NCBI GenBank assembly: GCA_026647565.1
Contig: JAPKGU010000021.1
Span: 1-33,206, forward strand
Reading direction: 5' to 3'
DNA length: 33,206 bases
Source of the DNA: Phycisphaerales bacterium
Lineage (GTDB): Bacteria; Planctomycetota; Phycisphaerae; Phycisphaerales; UBA1924
Shown: piece after piece, positions 26,571 through 33,206 of the stretch
Numbering within the stretch: the first letter of the stretch is position 1
Layout of the letters: each line of letters starts with the position of its first letter
The notes under the pieces: model-generated
Seen by the model: only the letters and a program-made list of their open reading frames with translations
Database searches by the model: none
Told to the model about the DNA's origin: nothing
Made by a program: the position numbers and the translations under genes

Positions 26571-28384
26571 GCAACGCACACGCCCCGCTGCACAACGCAC
26601 GCTTCGCTGTTGCGATCCTCGCGTTGACAGCCCTCGCCACGCCCGCCCTCGCCCAATCCGAAACCCCTCCCGCCGCGCTCCCCGCCTCCGGCTACAGCGC
26701 CACCTTCACCCGCTACGCCGTCGCCGCCGACCACCCACTCGCCTCCGCCGCCGGCGCCGAGATCCTCGCCAAAGGAGGCAACGCCGTCGACGCCGCAGTC
26801 GCCGCCTCCTTCACCCTCTCCGTCGTCCGCCCCTTCTCCTGCGGCATCGGTGGCGGCGGGTTCATGCTCATCTCCCTCCCACCCTCAACCCCCGACTCCC
26901 CGCGCATCGAACGCGCCATCAACTACCGCGAACGCGCCCCCTCCGGCGCCCGCAAGGACATCTACGAGTCCCTCAATAAGGACCGCGCCTCACTCGACGG
27001 CGCGCTCGCCTGCGCCATCCCCGGCACCGTCGCCGGTCTTCTTCACGCGCACGAGACCTACGGCACGCTCGACCGCGCCACCGTCATGGCCCCCGCCATC
27101 CGCGCCGCCCGCGACGGCTTCGCGACCGACGCCGCGTACATGCGCTCCGCCATGAGCGCCACCGAGCGCTTCGTCCTGAGCAAGGACTACCCCGCACGCT
27201 TCCCCTTCGTCTGGGAACACCTCCTCGGCGCCGGCGCGATCAAGGAGGGCGACACCATCAAGAACCCCGAGCAGGCCGCGCTCCTGGAAGAGATCGCCCG
27301 CCACGGCGCCCGCGCCTTCTACGAGGGCCCCTTCGCCGGCGCACTCCTCGCCGCCGTCAACGCCGACGCGAGCACAACACTTGACGCCGATACACCCTGG
27401 TTCACGCCCGAGGACCTCGCGCTCCCAAAGGTCGAAGACAACGAGCCCCTCGTCGTCAACTTCCTCGGGCGCCGCGTCCTCCTCATGCCCCCGCCAAGCT
27501 CAGGAGGAGTCGCCATCGGCCAGATCCTCGGTCTCGCCGAACGCCGCGATCTCGCCAAGCTCTGGTCCGAAGGCAACGCCGGCTCCTACGCCCACCAGCT
27601 CGCCGAGTCCTTCAAGTTCGCCTTCGCCGATCGCGCCACCCACCTCGCCGACGCGCGCTACGTCAAGGTCCCCGTCGACACGCTCCTCAGCGACGCGCAC
27701 CTCGACGCCTACGCCACACGCATCAACCCCACCAAGACCTTCACACCCGAGCACTACGGCGAGCTCACGCCCTTCCCGGCAGACGGCGGCACGAGCCACC
27801 TCAGCGTCATCGACGCCTCCGGCGGCGCCGTCGCCTGCACCGAGACCATCAACACCGAGTTCGGCTCCTTCCTCACCGTCCCCGGCGCCGGCTTCTGCCT
27901 CAACAACCAGATGGACGACTTCACCACCCGCCGCGACAAACCCAACGCCTACGGCCTCCGCCAGTCCGACAAGAACCTCCCCGAGCCCGGCAAGCGCCCC
28001 CTCAGCAGCATGTCCCCCACCATCGTCATCGGAACCGACGGCGCGCCGGAGATCGTCGCCGGCGCCTCCGGCGGCCCGCGCATCATCACCGCCACCGCGC
28101 AATCCCTTCTCAACGTCCTCATCCGCTCCATGAACGCAAAGGACGCCGTCACCGCCAAGCGCATGCACCACCAGTGGCTCCCCAACACCCTCGAGATCGA
28201 GAAGGGCTTCGACGACACCGAAGTCATGCGCGGCCTCGGCGTCTCCATGTGGCTCCGCAAGCTCCACCACGACGTCAAAGACGCCCGCAGCAGCGCCGTC
28301 GTCCAGCTCATCGTCCGCCGACCCGACAACACCCTCGACGCCGCCTCCGACCCCCGCAAAGGCGGCAGCCCGGCAGGCAAGTGA
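26567..28384 (+). CDS. ggt: Gamma-glutamyltransferase
   Basis: The 605-residue periplasmic enzyme cleaves gamma-glutamyl peptides such as glutathione. The signal peptide ends ATPALAQ near residue 30. The large-subunit hallmarks are KGGNAVDAAVAAS, CGIGGGGFML and YRERAP (Arg121, the substrate-binding Arg). The autoprocessing site is at GGTSHLSVID with nucleophile Thr409, followed by TINTEFGSFL and LNNQMDDF. GASGGPRIITAT, the small-subunit glycine loop, is present. The start is GTG 26567, overlapping the upstream TGA and preceded by GAAGG seven bases away; a longer frame overlaps the phosphoesterase and is rejected. The stop codon lies inside the first unit of the 8-bp repeat region. Residue motifs are intact, so activity is expected. 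Confidence 0.95.
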   Translation: MSNAHAPLHNARFAVAILALTALATPALAQSETPPAALPASGYSATFTRYAVAADHPLASAAGAEILAKGGNAVDAAVAASFTLSVVRPFSCGIGGGGFMLISLPPSTPDSPRIERAINYRERAPSGARKDIYESLNKDRASLDGALACAIPGTVAGLLHAHETYGTLDRATVMAPAIRAARDGFATDAAYMRSAMSATERFVLSKDYPARFPFVWEHLLGAGAIKEGDTIKNPEQAALLEEIARHGARAFYEGPFAGALLAAVNADASTTLDADTPWFTPEDLALPKVEDNEPLVVNFLGRRVLLMPPPSSGGVAIGQILGLAERRDLAKLWSEGNAGSYAHQLAESFKFAFADRATHLADARYVKVPVDTLLSDAHLDAYATRINPTKTFTPEHYGELTPFPADGGTSHLSVIDASGGAVACTETINTEFGSFLTVPGAGFCLNNQMDDFTTRRDKPNAYGLRQSDKNLPEPGKRPLSSMSPTIVIGTDGAPEIVAGASGGPRIITATAQSLLNVLIRSMNAKDAVTAKRMHHQWLPNTLEIEKGFDDTEVMRGLGVSMWLRKLHHDVKDARSSAVVQLIVRRPDNTLDAASDPRKGGSPAGK

Positions 28385-28412
28385 CACAGTGAGACAGTGA
28401 CAGAGTGACTCA
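28381..28412 (+). repeat. Degenerate GTGAxxxA 8-bp repeats at the ggt stop codon
   Basis: Four 8-base units, GTGACACA, GTGAGACA, GTGACAGA and GTGACTCA, run in phase from 28381. The ggt TGA (28382-28384) lies inside the first. GAGTGAC (28403-28409) is the reverse complement of GTCACTC at 28431-28437 in the following array, so the two blocks can form a stem with a ~21-base loop. Confidence 0.7.
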
Positions 28413-28428
28413 GTCCGGAACCTATCAT

Positions 28429-28524
28429 CCGTCACTCCGTCACTCCGTCACTCCGTCACTCCGTCACTCCGTCACTCCGTCACTCCGTCACTCCGTCACT
28501 CCGTCACTCCGTCACTCCGTCACT
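28429..28524 (+). repeat. Twelve perfect tandem copies of CCGTCACT
   Basis: The 96 bases from 28429 to 28524 are exactly 12 copies of CCGTCACT with no mismatch. The array ends nine bases before the aminotransferase ATG (28534). Translated, it reads as an 8-residue repeat (SLRHSVTP) in frame with the downstream gene from a GTG at 28405. It has no spacers, so it is not CRISPR. Perfect identity implies recent slippage or an assembly-sensitive region. Confidence 0.95.
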
Positions 28525-28533
28525 GGATCTCCC

Positions 28534-29496
28534 ATGGCCACCGTCTGGCTCAACGGCAAGCTCCTCCCCATGCGTGACGCGAAGGTCTCCGCCTTCGACG
28601 CTGGCTTCACCCACGCCGTCGGCCTCTTCGAGACCCTCCTCGGAGGCAACGGCGCCTCCGGCCCATGGGCCGTCCACCTCGCCGAGCACATGATCCGCCT
28701 CCGCGACTCCGCCGCCGAGCTCGGGCTCGCCGAGCACATCAACACCAACGCCCTCGCCGACGCCGTCCTCGAAACCATCGAAGCATCCGGCCTCGAACGC
28801 GCCCGCGTCCGCCTCACCTTCTCCGGCGGCGACCTCAACATGCTCGGCCGCACCTGGGACAAAGCCCGCACCTCCGACTCATCCGGCGCCTCGCCATCCA
28901 CACCCTCGACAGCATCAACCGGCGTCGACCCCACCATCCTCATCGTCGCGCAGGAAGCCACCGCCTACCCCGCCGAGATGTACGAGCGCGGCGTCGCCGT
29001 CACCATCGCCGACATGCGCTCGAACCCGCTCGACCCCCTCGCCGGTCACAAGACCCTCAGCTACTGGGGCCGCCTGCGTGAGCTCCGCGCCGCCGGCGCC
29101 AAGGGTGCCGCCGAAGCCCTCGTCATGCAGGTCACCAACCACCTCGCCGGCGGCTGCGTCAGCAACGCCCTCATCGTCAAGGGCGACCAGCTCCTCACCC
29201 CCATCGCCCGCGGCGAAGAAGACCGCGCCACCATGCCCAGCCCCGTCCTTCCCGGCACCGTCCGCGAATGGGCGCTCGCATGGGCCAACGACCGTGGCAT
29301 CAGCGTCGACCGCCGCCTCATCACCATCGAGGACATCCTCAACGCCGATGAGGTTCTCCTGACCAACTCCTCATGGGGCGTCCTCCCCGTCGTCAAGATC
29401 GAGCGCGAGGCCGTCGCCGACGCCGTTCCGGGACGTCTGGCCCTCGAACTCCGGCGCGCATGGGAAGAGAAGCTCGCAGACGAATCGGGGATGTGA
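28534..29496 (+). CDS. Class IV PLP-dependent aminotransferase / PabC-like aminodeoxychorismate lyase
   Basis: The 320-residue fold-type IV PLP enzyme starts MATVWLNGKLLPMRDAKVSAFDAGF, the family opening. The PLP lysine is Lys173 in AGHKTLSYWGRL. DEVLLTNSSWGVLPV resembles the LTNSxxGVxPV motif of 4-amino-4-deoxychorismate lyase (PabC), while a branched-chain or D-amino-acid aminotransferase remains possible. A low-complexity Ser/Thr insert (about 111-130) is local. ATG 28534 is preferred because it gives the family start; there is no good Shine-Dalgarno, and the open frame continues upstream through the 8-bp array to GTG 28405. The 5' region is dominated by the repeats at 28381-28524, which may affect its expression. 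Confidence 0.9.
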   Translation: MATVWLNGKLLPMRDAKVSAFDAGFTHAVGLFETLLGGNGASGPWAVHLAEHMIRLRDSAAELGLAEHINTNALADAVLETIEASGLERARVRLTFSGGDLNMLGRTWDKARTSDSSGASPSTPSTASTGVDPTILIVAQEATAYPAEMYERGVAVTIADMRSNPLDPLAGHKTLSYWGRLRELRAAGAKGAAEALVMQVTNHLAGGCVSNALIVKGDQLLTPIARGEEDRATMPSPVLPGTVREWALAWANDRGISVDRRLITIEDILNADEVLLTNSSWGVLPVVKIEREAVADAVPGRLALELRRAWEEKLADESGM

Positions 29497-29532
29497 AGCA
29501 GGAGTCGTGAGACTGGCACGTCGCTTGCCCCA

Positions 29533-30876
29533 TCATTCCTCTTCTCTGTGACCTCTGTGGCTCTGTGGCGAGTCCTTCTTCTCGAAGTAAACCCGCTCCA
29601 GATGCGCCACCATTCGCTCCGCGCTGAAGCGCTCCGCGCACAATGAACGCCCGTGCGAAGCCATGGCCGCCCGCTCCACCGGGTGATCCGCCATCCAATG
29701 GATCGAGTCCCGCAGCCGCGTGCGATCCCCGACCGGAATCAACAGCCCCGTCGACTTCTCTCCTCCCACACGCGAAGGATCCAGACACGCCTCGCTCGTC
29801 CCGTCCACGTCGTACGCGACCACCGGCGTTCCGGACAGCAGCGCCTGCGGCACCGTCCTGGGCAGTCCCTCGCGATACGACGGATGAACAAGAACGTCCA
29901 TCGCCCGCATCATCCCCGGCACCCGCTCCGGCGCCACCAGCCCCGTCGTGATCACCCGATCACCCAGCCCCATGGCCCTCAACCGACCGAGCAATCGCTC
30001 GCGCCACCACCCATCGCCCACCCAGAGCAGCCGCCACGCCGGACGATCGCGAAGGTCCGTCGCGATCGCGTCCAGGATGTCGTCGTGTCCCTTGTGCTCC
30101 GCCAGCCGCGCCACAGTCCCGATCACGAAGTCATCCGCCCCGATTCCCAGCGACGCCCGCACCTCCGCGCGCGTCTCACCCGGCGCGGCCTCCAGAAACG
30201 TTCGCGTCTCCATCCCGCTGTAGACGGTCACGTACTGCTCCGGGCGGCCGATCCCGCGCGACAGAAACTCCCGCGTCATCGCGTCCGCAACCGAGCAGAT
30301 CGTGTGGCACCGCGCCGCCGCGTAACGCTCCGCGTGCGTGTAGATCAGGTTGTTGAGTCGCACCCGGGCTCGGCGCATCATGCCACCCTCGACCGGCATG
30401 AACGGCGGCCCGTGGATCGTGTGCAGCACCCGCATGCGCCCCCCGGGCGATCTCGTCAGCACGCCCCACGCAGCGCCGCGCCCCAGGATCCCTGCCTTGC
30501 TCGAGTGCGTGTGCACAACGTCGGGGTCGATCGTGCGGACCAACTGGCCCAGTTGGATGAAGCACCTGACATCCCGAATCGGATCCACACGGCGCACCAG
30601 ATCCGGCACCACGTGCACGGTGATCGGCCGCGCCGGCTCGCCCTCGGGACGCACGGGCCGGGCATCGCCAACGCCCCGGACCCGCTCCTCTGCCGAGCCG
30701 CAGCGTGCGTTGAACGCCTCGACCCTTGCAAGCAGCGACCCCTCCGGCCCGTAGATCGGCCCAAACGCCAGGTGCACCTCATGACCCAGGCGCGCCTGCC
30801 CCTCGCACGAGAGGACCGTGTTCTCCTGGGAGCCGCCCAGGATGAGACGGGTCGAGATATGGAGGATCCGTGCCAC
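29533..30876 (-). CDS. GT4-type glycosyltransferase
   Basis: The 447-residue glycosyltransferase has a GT-B fold. The N-terminal acceptor domain shows ILHISTRLILGGSQENTVLS and VVHTHSSKAGILGR. The C-terminal donor domain shows IGTVARLAEHKGHDD, LLWVGDGWWR and HPSYREGLPRTVPQALL followed by GTPVVAYDVDGTSE. In the usual E-x7-E motif the second Glu is Gln, a variant also common in related proteins. It probably transfers a nucleotide-activated sugar in surface polysaccharide or lipid glycan synthesis. The start is GTG 30876 (VARILHIST); the longer frame reaches into the CBS gene's promoter and is rejected. The last ~15 residues (SPQSHRGHREEE) come from an intergenic-type repeat, so the natural end may once have been earlier. 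Convergent with the aminotransferase. Confidence 0.9.
   Translation of the reverse strand: MARILHISTRLILGGSQENTVLSCEGQARLGHEVHLAFGPIYGPEGSLLARVEAFNARCGSAEERVRGVGDARPVRPEGEPARPITVHVVPDLVRRVDPIRDVRCFIQLGQLVRTIDPDVVHTHSSKAGILGRGAAWGVLTRSPGGRMRVLHTIHGPPFMPVEGGMMRRARVRLNNLIYTHAERYAAARCHTICSVADAMTREFLSRGIGRPEQYVTVYSGMETRTFLEAAPGETRAEVRASLGIGADDFVIGTVARLAEHKGHDDILDAIATDLRDRPAWRLLWVGDGWWRERLLGRLRAMGLGDRVITTGLVAPERVPGMMRAMDVLVHPSYREGLPRTVPQALLSGTPVVAYDVDGTSEACLDPSRVGGEKSTGLLIPVGDRTRLRDSIHWMADHPVERAAMASHGRSLCAERFSAERMVAHLERVYFEKKDSPQSHRGHREEE
29541..29572. repeat. CTCTGTGxC repeat forming the glycosyltransferase C-terminus
   Basis: CTTCTCTGTGACCTCTGTGG and the following CTCTGTGGCG give three ~9-base CTCTGTG units. 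On the minus strand they encode SPQSHRGHREEE, the last residues of the glycosyltransferase. I recall very similar SHRGHRE translations at gene ends in many unrelated environmental bacteria; that is memory, not a search. Confidence 0.6.
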
Positions 30877-30926
30877 GCGCCAGAGGGTACGGGATTCCGG
30901 CCCCCGGTGAAGCACCGGATTCGGGC

Positions 30927-30955
30927 TTGGATCGGGACACCGATTCTGGTAGACT
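30927..30955 (+). promoter_or_regulatory. Candidate sigma-70 promoter for the CBS-domain gene
   Basis: TTGGAT (30927-30932) and TAGACT (30950-30955) are separated by exactly 17 bases. The predicted start point leaves a leader of ~55 bases containing GGAGGAGCGAGGGAG before the true Shine-Dalgarno at 31004-31009. Confidence 0.5.
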
Positions 30956-31016
30956 GCGAAGCCGGAGAGAGTCTCGTCACCGGAGGAGCGAGGGAGTTCC
31001 AACAAGGAGCCCCAGC

Positions 31017-31472
31017 ATGCCCACCGTAGCAGACGTTCTGAGCAAGAAGGCCGAGCGTGGCGGCGCCGGGATCGTCACCGTGACGCCGGAGGACCGCGTC
31101 CTCGACGCGGTGAAGGTCATGAACGATCACCGCATCGGAAGCGTGATCGTCGTCGACAAGACGGACGGCAAAATGGTCGGCATCTTCACCGAGCGCGATC
31201 TCCTCACGCGCGTCGTCGCCGAAGGGCTGAAGCCCGAATCGACGAAGGTCGCCGACGTCATGACAAGACGCGTGGTCTGCTGCTCGCGCCAGACCAGCGC
31301 GGACGAACTCCGCTCCGTCATCCGCGAGAAACGCGTACGACACATCCCCGTCGTCGACGACGATACGCCCGTCGGCATGGTCTCCATCGGAGACCTCAAC
31401 AACGCGCGCACCGAAGACCTCGAGCAGACCGTCCAGTATCTCGAGCTCTACCTTCGCAGCTCAGGGGGCTGA
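31017..31472 (+). CDS. Two-CBS-domain protein
   Basis: The 151-residue cytoplasmic protein consists almost wholly of two CBS motifs (about 8-65 and 80-135). CBS1 includes AVKVMNDHRIGSVIVVD then GIFTERDLLTRV. CBS2 includes VADVMTRRVV and VRHIPVVDDDTPVGMVSIGDL. CBS pairs bind adenine nucleotides or similar ligands and usually act as energy or signal sensors; no effector domain is attached. AAGGAG (31004-31009) is seven bases before ATG 31017, so the start is firm and a longer upstream frame is rejected. It is a monocistronic gene divergent from the glycosyltransferase and convergent with the lipoprotein gene, 20 bases away. Confidence 0.94.
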   Translation: MPTVADVLSKKAERGGAGIVTVTPEDRVLDAVKVMNDHRIGSVIVVDKTDGKMVGIFTERDLLTRVVAEGLKPESTKVADVMTRRVVCCSRQTSADELRSVIREKRVRHIPVVDDDTPVGMVSIGDLNNARTEDLEQTVQYLELYLRSSGG

Positions 31473-31492
31473 GCCGCCGCCGACCGCTCCCA

Positions 31493-31891
31493 TCAGCCCC
31501 CGGTCGTCACAGGCGGCTCGTCCCCACCCGCGCCGCCCGCGCCCGGCTCACCCGTGCCCGCGGGCGCAGCCGGCTCGTCGGGCACCGTGTTGTGCCGCGC
31601 GGCACGCGGAAGGAACTGCTCCTCCAGGTCCACACGCGTGATCTTGCCCCCGCGGACAAGCACCTGGATCACCCCGTTGCCGGGGCCCATGTCCCAGTAG
31701 TAGTTGTAATCGTCGTGCTTCACGCACGCGTGCCCGACGATCTTGTTGCCCTCCTCCAGCGTCGCGCCGATCAGCGTCCCGGCATCCACGATCCGCTGCG
31801 CCTTCTCGCGCGGCTTCTCGCAGCCGAACACGCACGCACAGGTCGCAACCATCAACACGAGAGCGATCAAACGGAACGGGCGCAGAGTCAT
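31493..31891 (-). CDS. Small putative lipoprotein
   Basis: The 132-residue protein has a hydrophobic N-terminus (RLIALVLMVATCACVFGC). Cys24 in VFGC is the likely lipidation site, an imperfect lipobox because position -2 is Phe. The mature part has ~75 ordered-looking residues (IVDAGTLIGATLEEGNKIV, then DDYNYYWDMGPGNGVIQVLV), followed by a Pro/Gly/Ala-rich tail. Its function is not recognised. AGGAG lies eight bases before ATG 31891, and the start overlaps the preceding frame's stop by four bases (ATGA). It is therefore co-translated with the DnaX-like gene. Confidence 0.8.
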   Translation of the reverse strand: MTLRPFRLIALVLMVATCACVFGCEKPREKAQRIVDAGTLIGATLEEGNKIVGHACVKHDDYNYYWDMGPGNGVIQVLVRGGKITRVDLEEQFLPRAARHNTVPDEPAAPAGTGEPGAGGAGGDEPPVTTGG

Positions 31892-32440
31892 TCGGTGGGC
31901 TCCTGAACAGACGAGCGGCCGGACGCCGCAGAGTCGATACGCGCCGCCGGGTCCACGCGCTGGACCTCGGCGTTGAAGGCCTTCTTCGCGGCAAGCACCA
32001 GCGGGTGCTCCCGGGCCTCCTCCATTGTAATCGACACCCGGGCCTCCGTGTGCCCCGACGCGGCCTCGGACGCCTCCGCCGTCAGCACCGCACGCACGCG
32101 ACGCCCAAGCACCGCCGAAAGCGCCCTCGAGGCCTCGTCGACCCTCGATCGGAACACACCGATCGCACCCGCCGGCCCGATCAGGTGCACCTCCCCCTCG
32201 TCGACGCGCGAAACCCGGATCTGCGCCAGGGCGCTCGCAGCCATCGACGAAGGAAATGCCGCCCGGAGCGCATCCAACGGGTCCCTGGCGCCGCCGGCCC
32301 CCGCGTCCCCCGCCCGCGACACCGCCCCATCGACGCTCGGCGCTGCCGCGCGTGCCGGAACCGGCGTGGACACAGGTGATGCAGACGGCGGTTCGGGGCG
32401 AGTCGGTTCAAGGGCCTCGCGCCCGGCCGCCGTTACCGTT
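31888..32440 (-). CDS. dnaX: C-terminal part of DNA polymerase III gamma/tau-like protein (5' part missing)
   Basis: About 180 residues look like the end of DnaX. A Pro/Ala-rich linker comes first. A folded segment follows, DPLDALRAAFPSSMAAS then RVSRVDEGEVHLIGP and VFRSRVDEASRALSAVLGRRV. EEAREHPLVLAAKKAFNAEVQRVD comes near the end, where the EHPLV.xA...F.A.V..V pattern is what I know from planctomycete DnaX ends. The clamp-loader ATPase part should lie upstream but is absent: the frame instead continues into TonB-receptor sequence beyond ~32440-32480. I treat this as a truncated gene at a chimeric junction. The DnaX assignment is family resemblance only. Followed by the co-translated lipoprotein gene. 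Confidence 0.55.
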
Positions 32441-32445
32441 TTTTT
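32439..32445 (-). other. A7 homopolymer at the DnaX/TonB junction
   Basis: Seven T on the + strand give CGC AAA AAA ACG on the coding strand (Arg-Lys-Lys-Thr). A +1 shift here reaches TAA after one further codon; a -1 shift reaches TGA about ten codons later. It could be a dnaX-type slippery site, or just the place where two sequences were joined. Confidence 0.45.
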
Positions 32446-33206
32446 GCGCCGGCTCCGGTCCGACACCTGGTTGCCCGTGGGCCCGCTGCGATCGATCGCG
32501 AGCGGCGGGTTGGTGGCGGTGCGCTGGATGATTTCGCCGTCGGAGGTGTAATACCACTGGTTGTTCGTCGAAAACCCGCGGCCGGCAGCGGCGACGTCGT
32601 TGACGGCCAGCGCGCTGTCCGCGCGCACGCGATGGGTGGCGCCGCGCTCGCCCTCGATGCGGATGGTCGTCGTCTTGAACGGCTCATAGGTGAGCGCGAT
32701 GTGGCCGGCGCGGAAGACATCGTTGGTGCCCTTGACGTAGGTCTTGTTGCGGCGGTTCGCGAGGTTCACACGCAGGAAGATCTTGTCGTGCAGCCGGCGG
32801 TTCGCATCGAGCTGGAAGCGGAACGCCTCGTAGGAGCCGTAGCTGGCGAAGAACTCGGTCGTGTTCCGCGGGCGCGCGCGTTTCGTATAAATCGTGGCCT
32901 GGCCGCCGGGGGACGAGTCGCCAAACATGAGCGAGTTCGAACCCTTGGCGAAGTCGTAGCGCTCGACGTTGTAGGAGTCCGACGGGACATACCACGTGAA
33001 GAAATTGCGCGACATGCCGCCGGTGCTGAGGCCGCGGTAGTTGATGCGGTCGTCGTTGCGGGATTCGAGGCGGGGCGTGACGTCGACCCCCGCGACGAAC
33101 CGCGCCGCATCGTCCAGGCTGAAGGCGCCGAGGTCGCGCATGAACTCGGAGGTGATCACGTCGACGTTCACCGGCACCTTGATGAGTTCCTGGTTGGTGC
33201 GGCTGC
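32441..33206 (-). CDS. TonB-dependent receptor, plug and start of barrel, partial (runs off the right edge)
   Basis: Reading in from the edge, RTNQELIKVPVNVDVITSEF is the start of a TonB plug domain. INYRGLSTGGMSRNFFTWYV then YNVERYDFAKGSNSLMFGDS and SPGGQATIYTKR follow, typical of siderophore-receptor-like proteins as in Verrucomicrobia (Opitutales). Barrel strands follow (EAFRFQLDANRRLHDKIFLRVNL). The receptor pattern fades after NPPLAIDRSGPTGNQVSD, where the frame enters Pro/Ala-rich DnaX-like sequence. Outer-membrane receptors are never fused to clamp-loader subunits, so this is most likely an assembly or library join that happens to keep frame. The start codon is outside the window. Confidence 0.75.

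Noticed and set aside
28429-28524. CRISPR array
   Set aside because: Units are contiguous 8-mers with no spacers, no long repeat and no cas genes.
31888-33177. A genuine receptor-clamp loader fusion protein
   Set aside because: The halves act in different compartments, the join lies at a homopolymer, and phylum affinity appears to differ; an assembly chimera is simpler.

Overview
The window is a GC-rich bacterial fragment that looks like a planctomycete, most likely class Phycisphaerae. The reasons are four tandem secreted beta-helix proteins whose mature ends begin GPITPPPGPV, a GxxExxY protein, and general protein style; this is inference from family resemblance, not a search. Both ends look foreign to the middle. 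The first ~90 bases are AT-rich (about 39% GC by hand count). The last ~760 bases encode the plug region of a TonB-dependent receptor that runs in frame into what looks like a DnaX C-terminus. The fragment therefore probably comes from a metagenomic or draft assembly with chimeric ends.

Layout. 398-3727 (+): a three-gene group made of a ketoacyl-synthase-like protein that has lost catalytic residues, a GxxExxY protein with low-complexity tails, and an intact ketoacyl synthase. A strong bidirectional terminator follows. 3805-8247 (-): DEAD-box RNA helicase, aquaporin and anthranilate synthase TrpE. 8286-10364 (+): a large exported protein of unknown function, divergent from trpE. 10568-15902 (-): four tandem paralogous exported parallel beta-helix proteins, closely spaced like an operon. 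16177-18903 (+): ClpB disaggregase, preceded by an inverted-repeat candidate operator and followed by an unknown acidic protein (19040-19573). 19574-25411 (-): a complete seven-gene mrpABCDEFG cation/proton antiporter operon, with 4-base overlaps at five of six junctions. 25569-28384 (+): a Tat-exported metallophosphoesterase overlapping a gamma-glutamyltransferase. 28381-28524: 8-bp-period repeats, ending in twelve perfect copies. 28534-29496 (+): PabC-like class IV aminotransferase. 29533-30876 (-): GT4 glycosyltransferase. 31017-31472 (+): two-CBS-domain protein with a recognisable promoter. 31493-33206 (-): small lipoprotein and the DnaX/TonB-receptor composite frame.

How they work together: most genes are housekeeping or envelope functions (stress chaperone, ion homeostasis, tryptophan synthesis, glutathione or peptide breakdown, surface proteins). 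The least ordinary parts are the ketoacyl synthase pair, which resembles a KS/chain-length-factor pair, the beta-helix paralogue array, and the 8-bp repeat families placed directly after stop codons. I found no tRNA, rRNA, CRISPR array, transposase or phage gene. No gap between called genes exceeds 300 bases, apart from the left-edge stretch 1-397.
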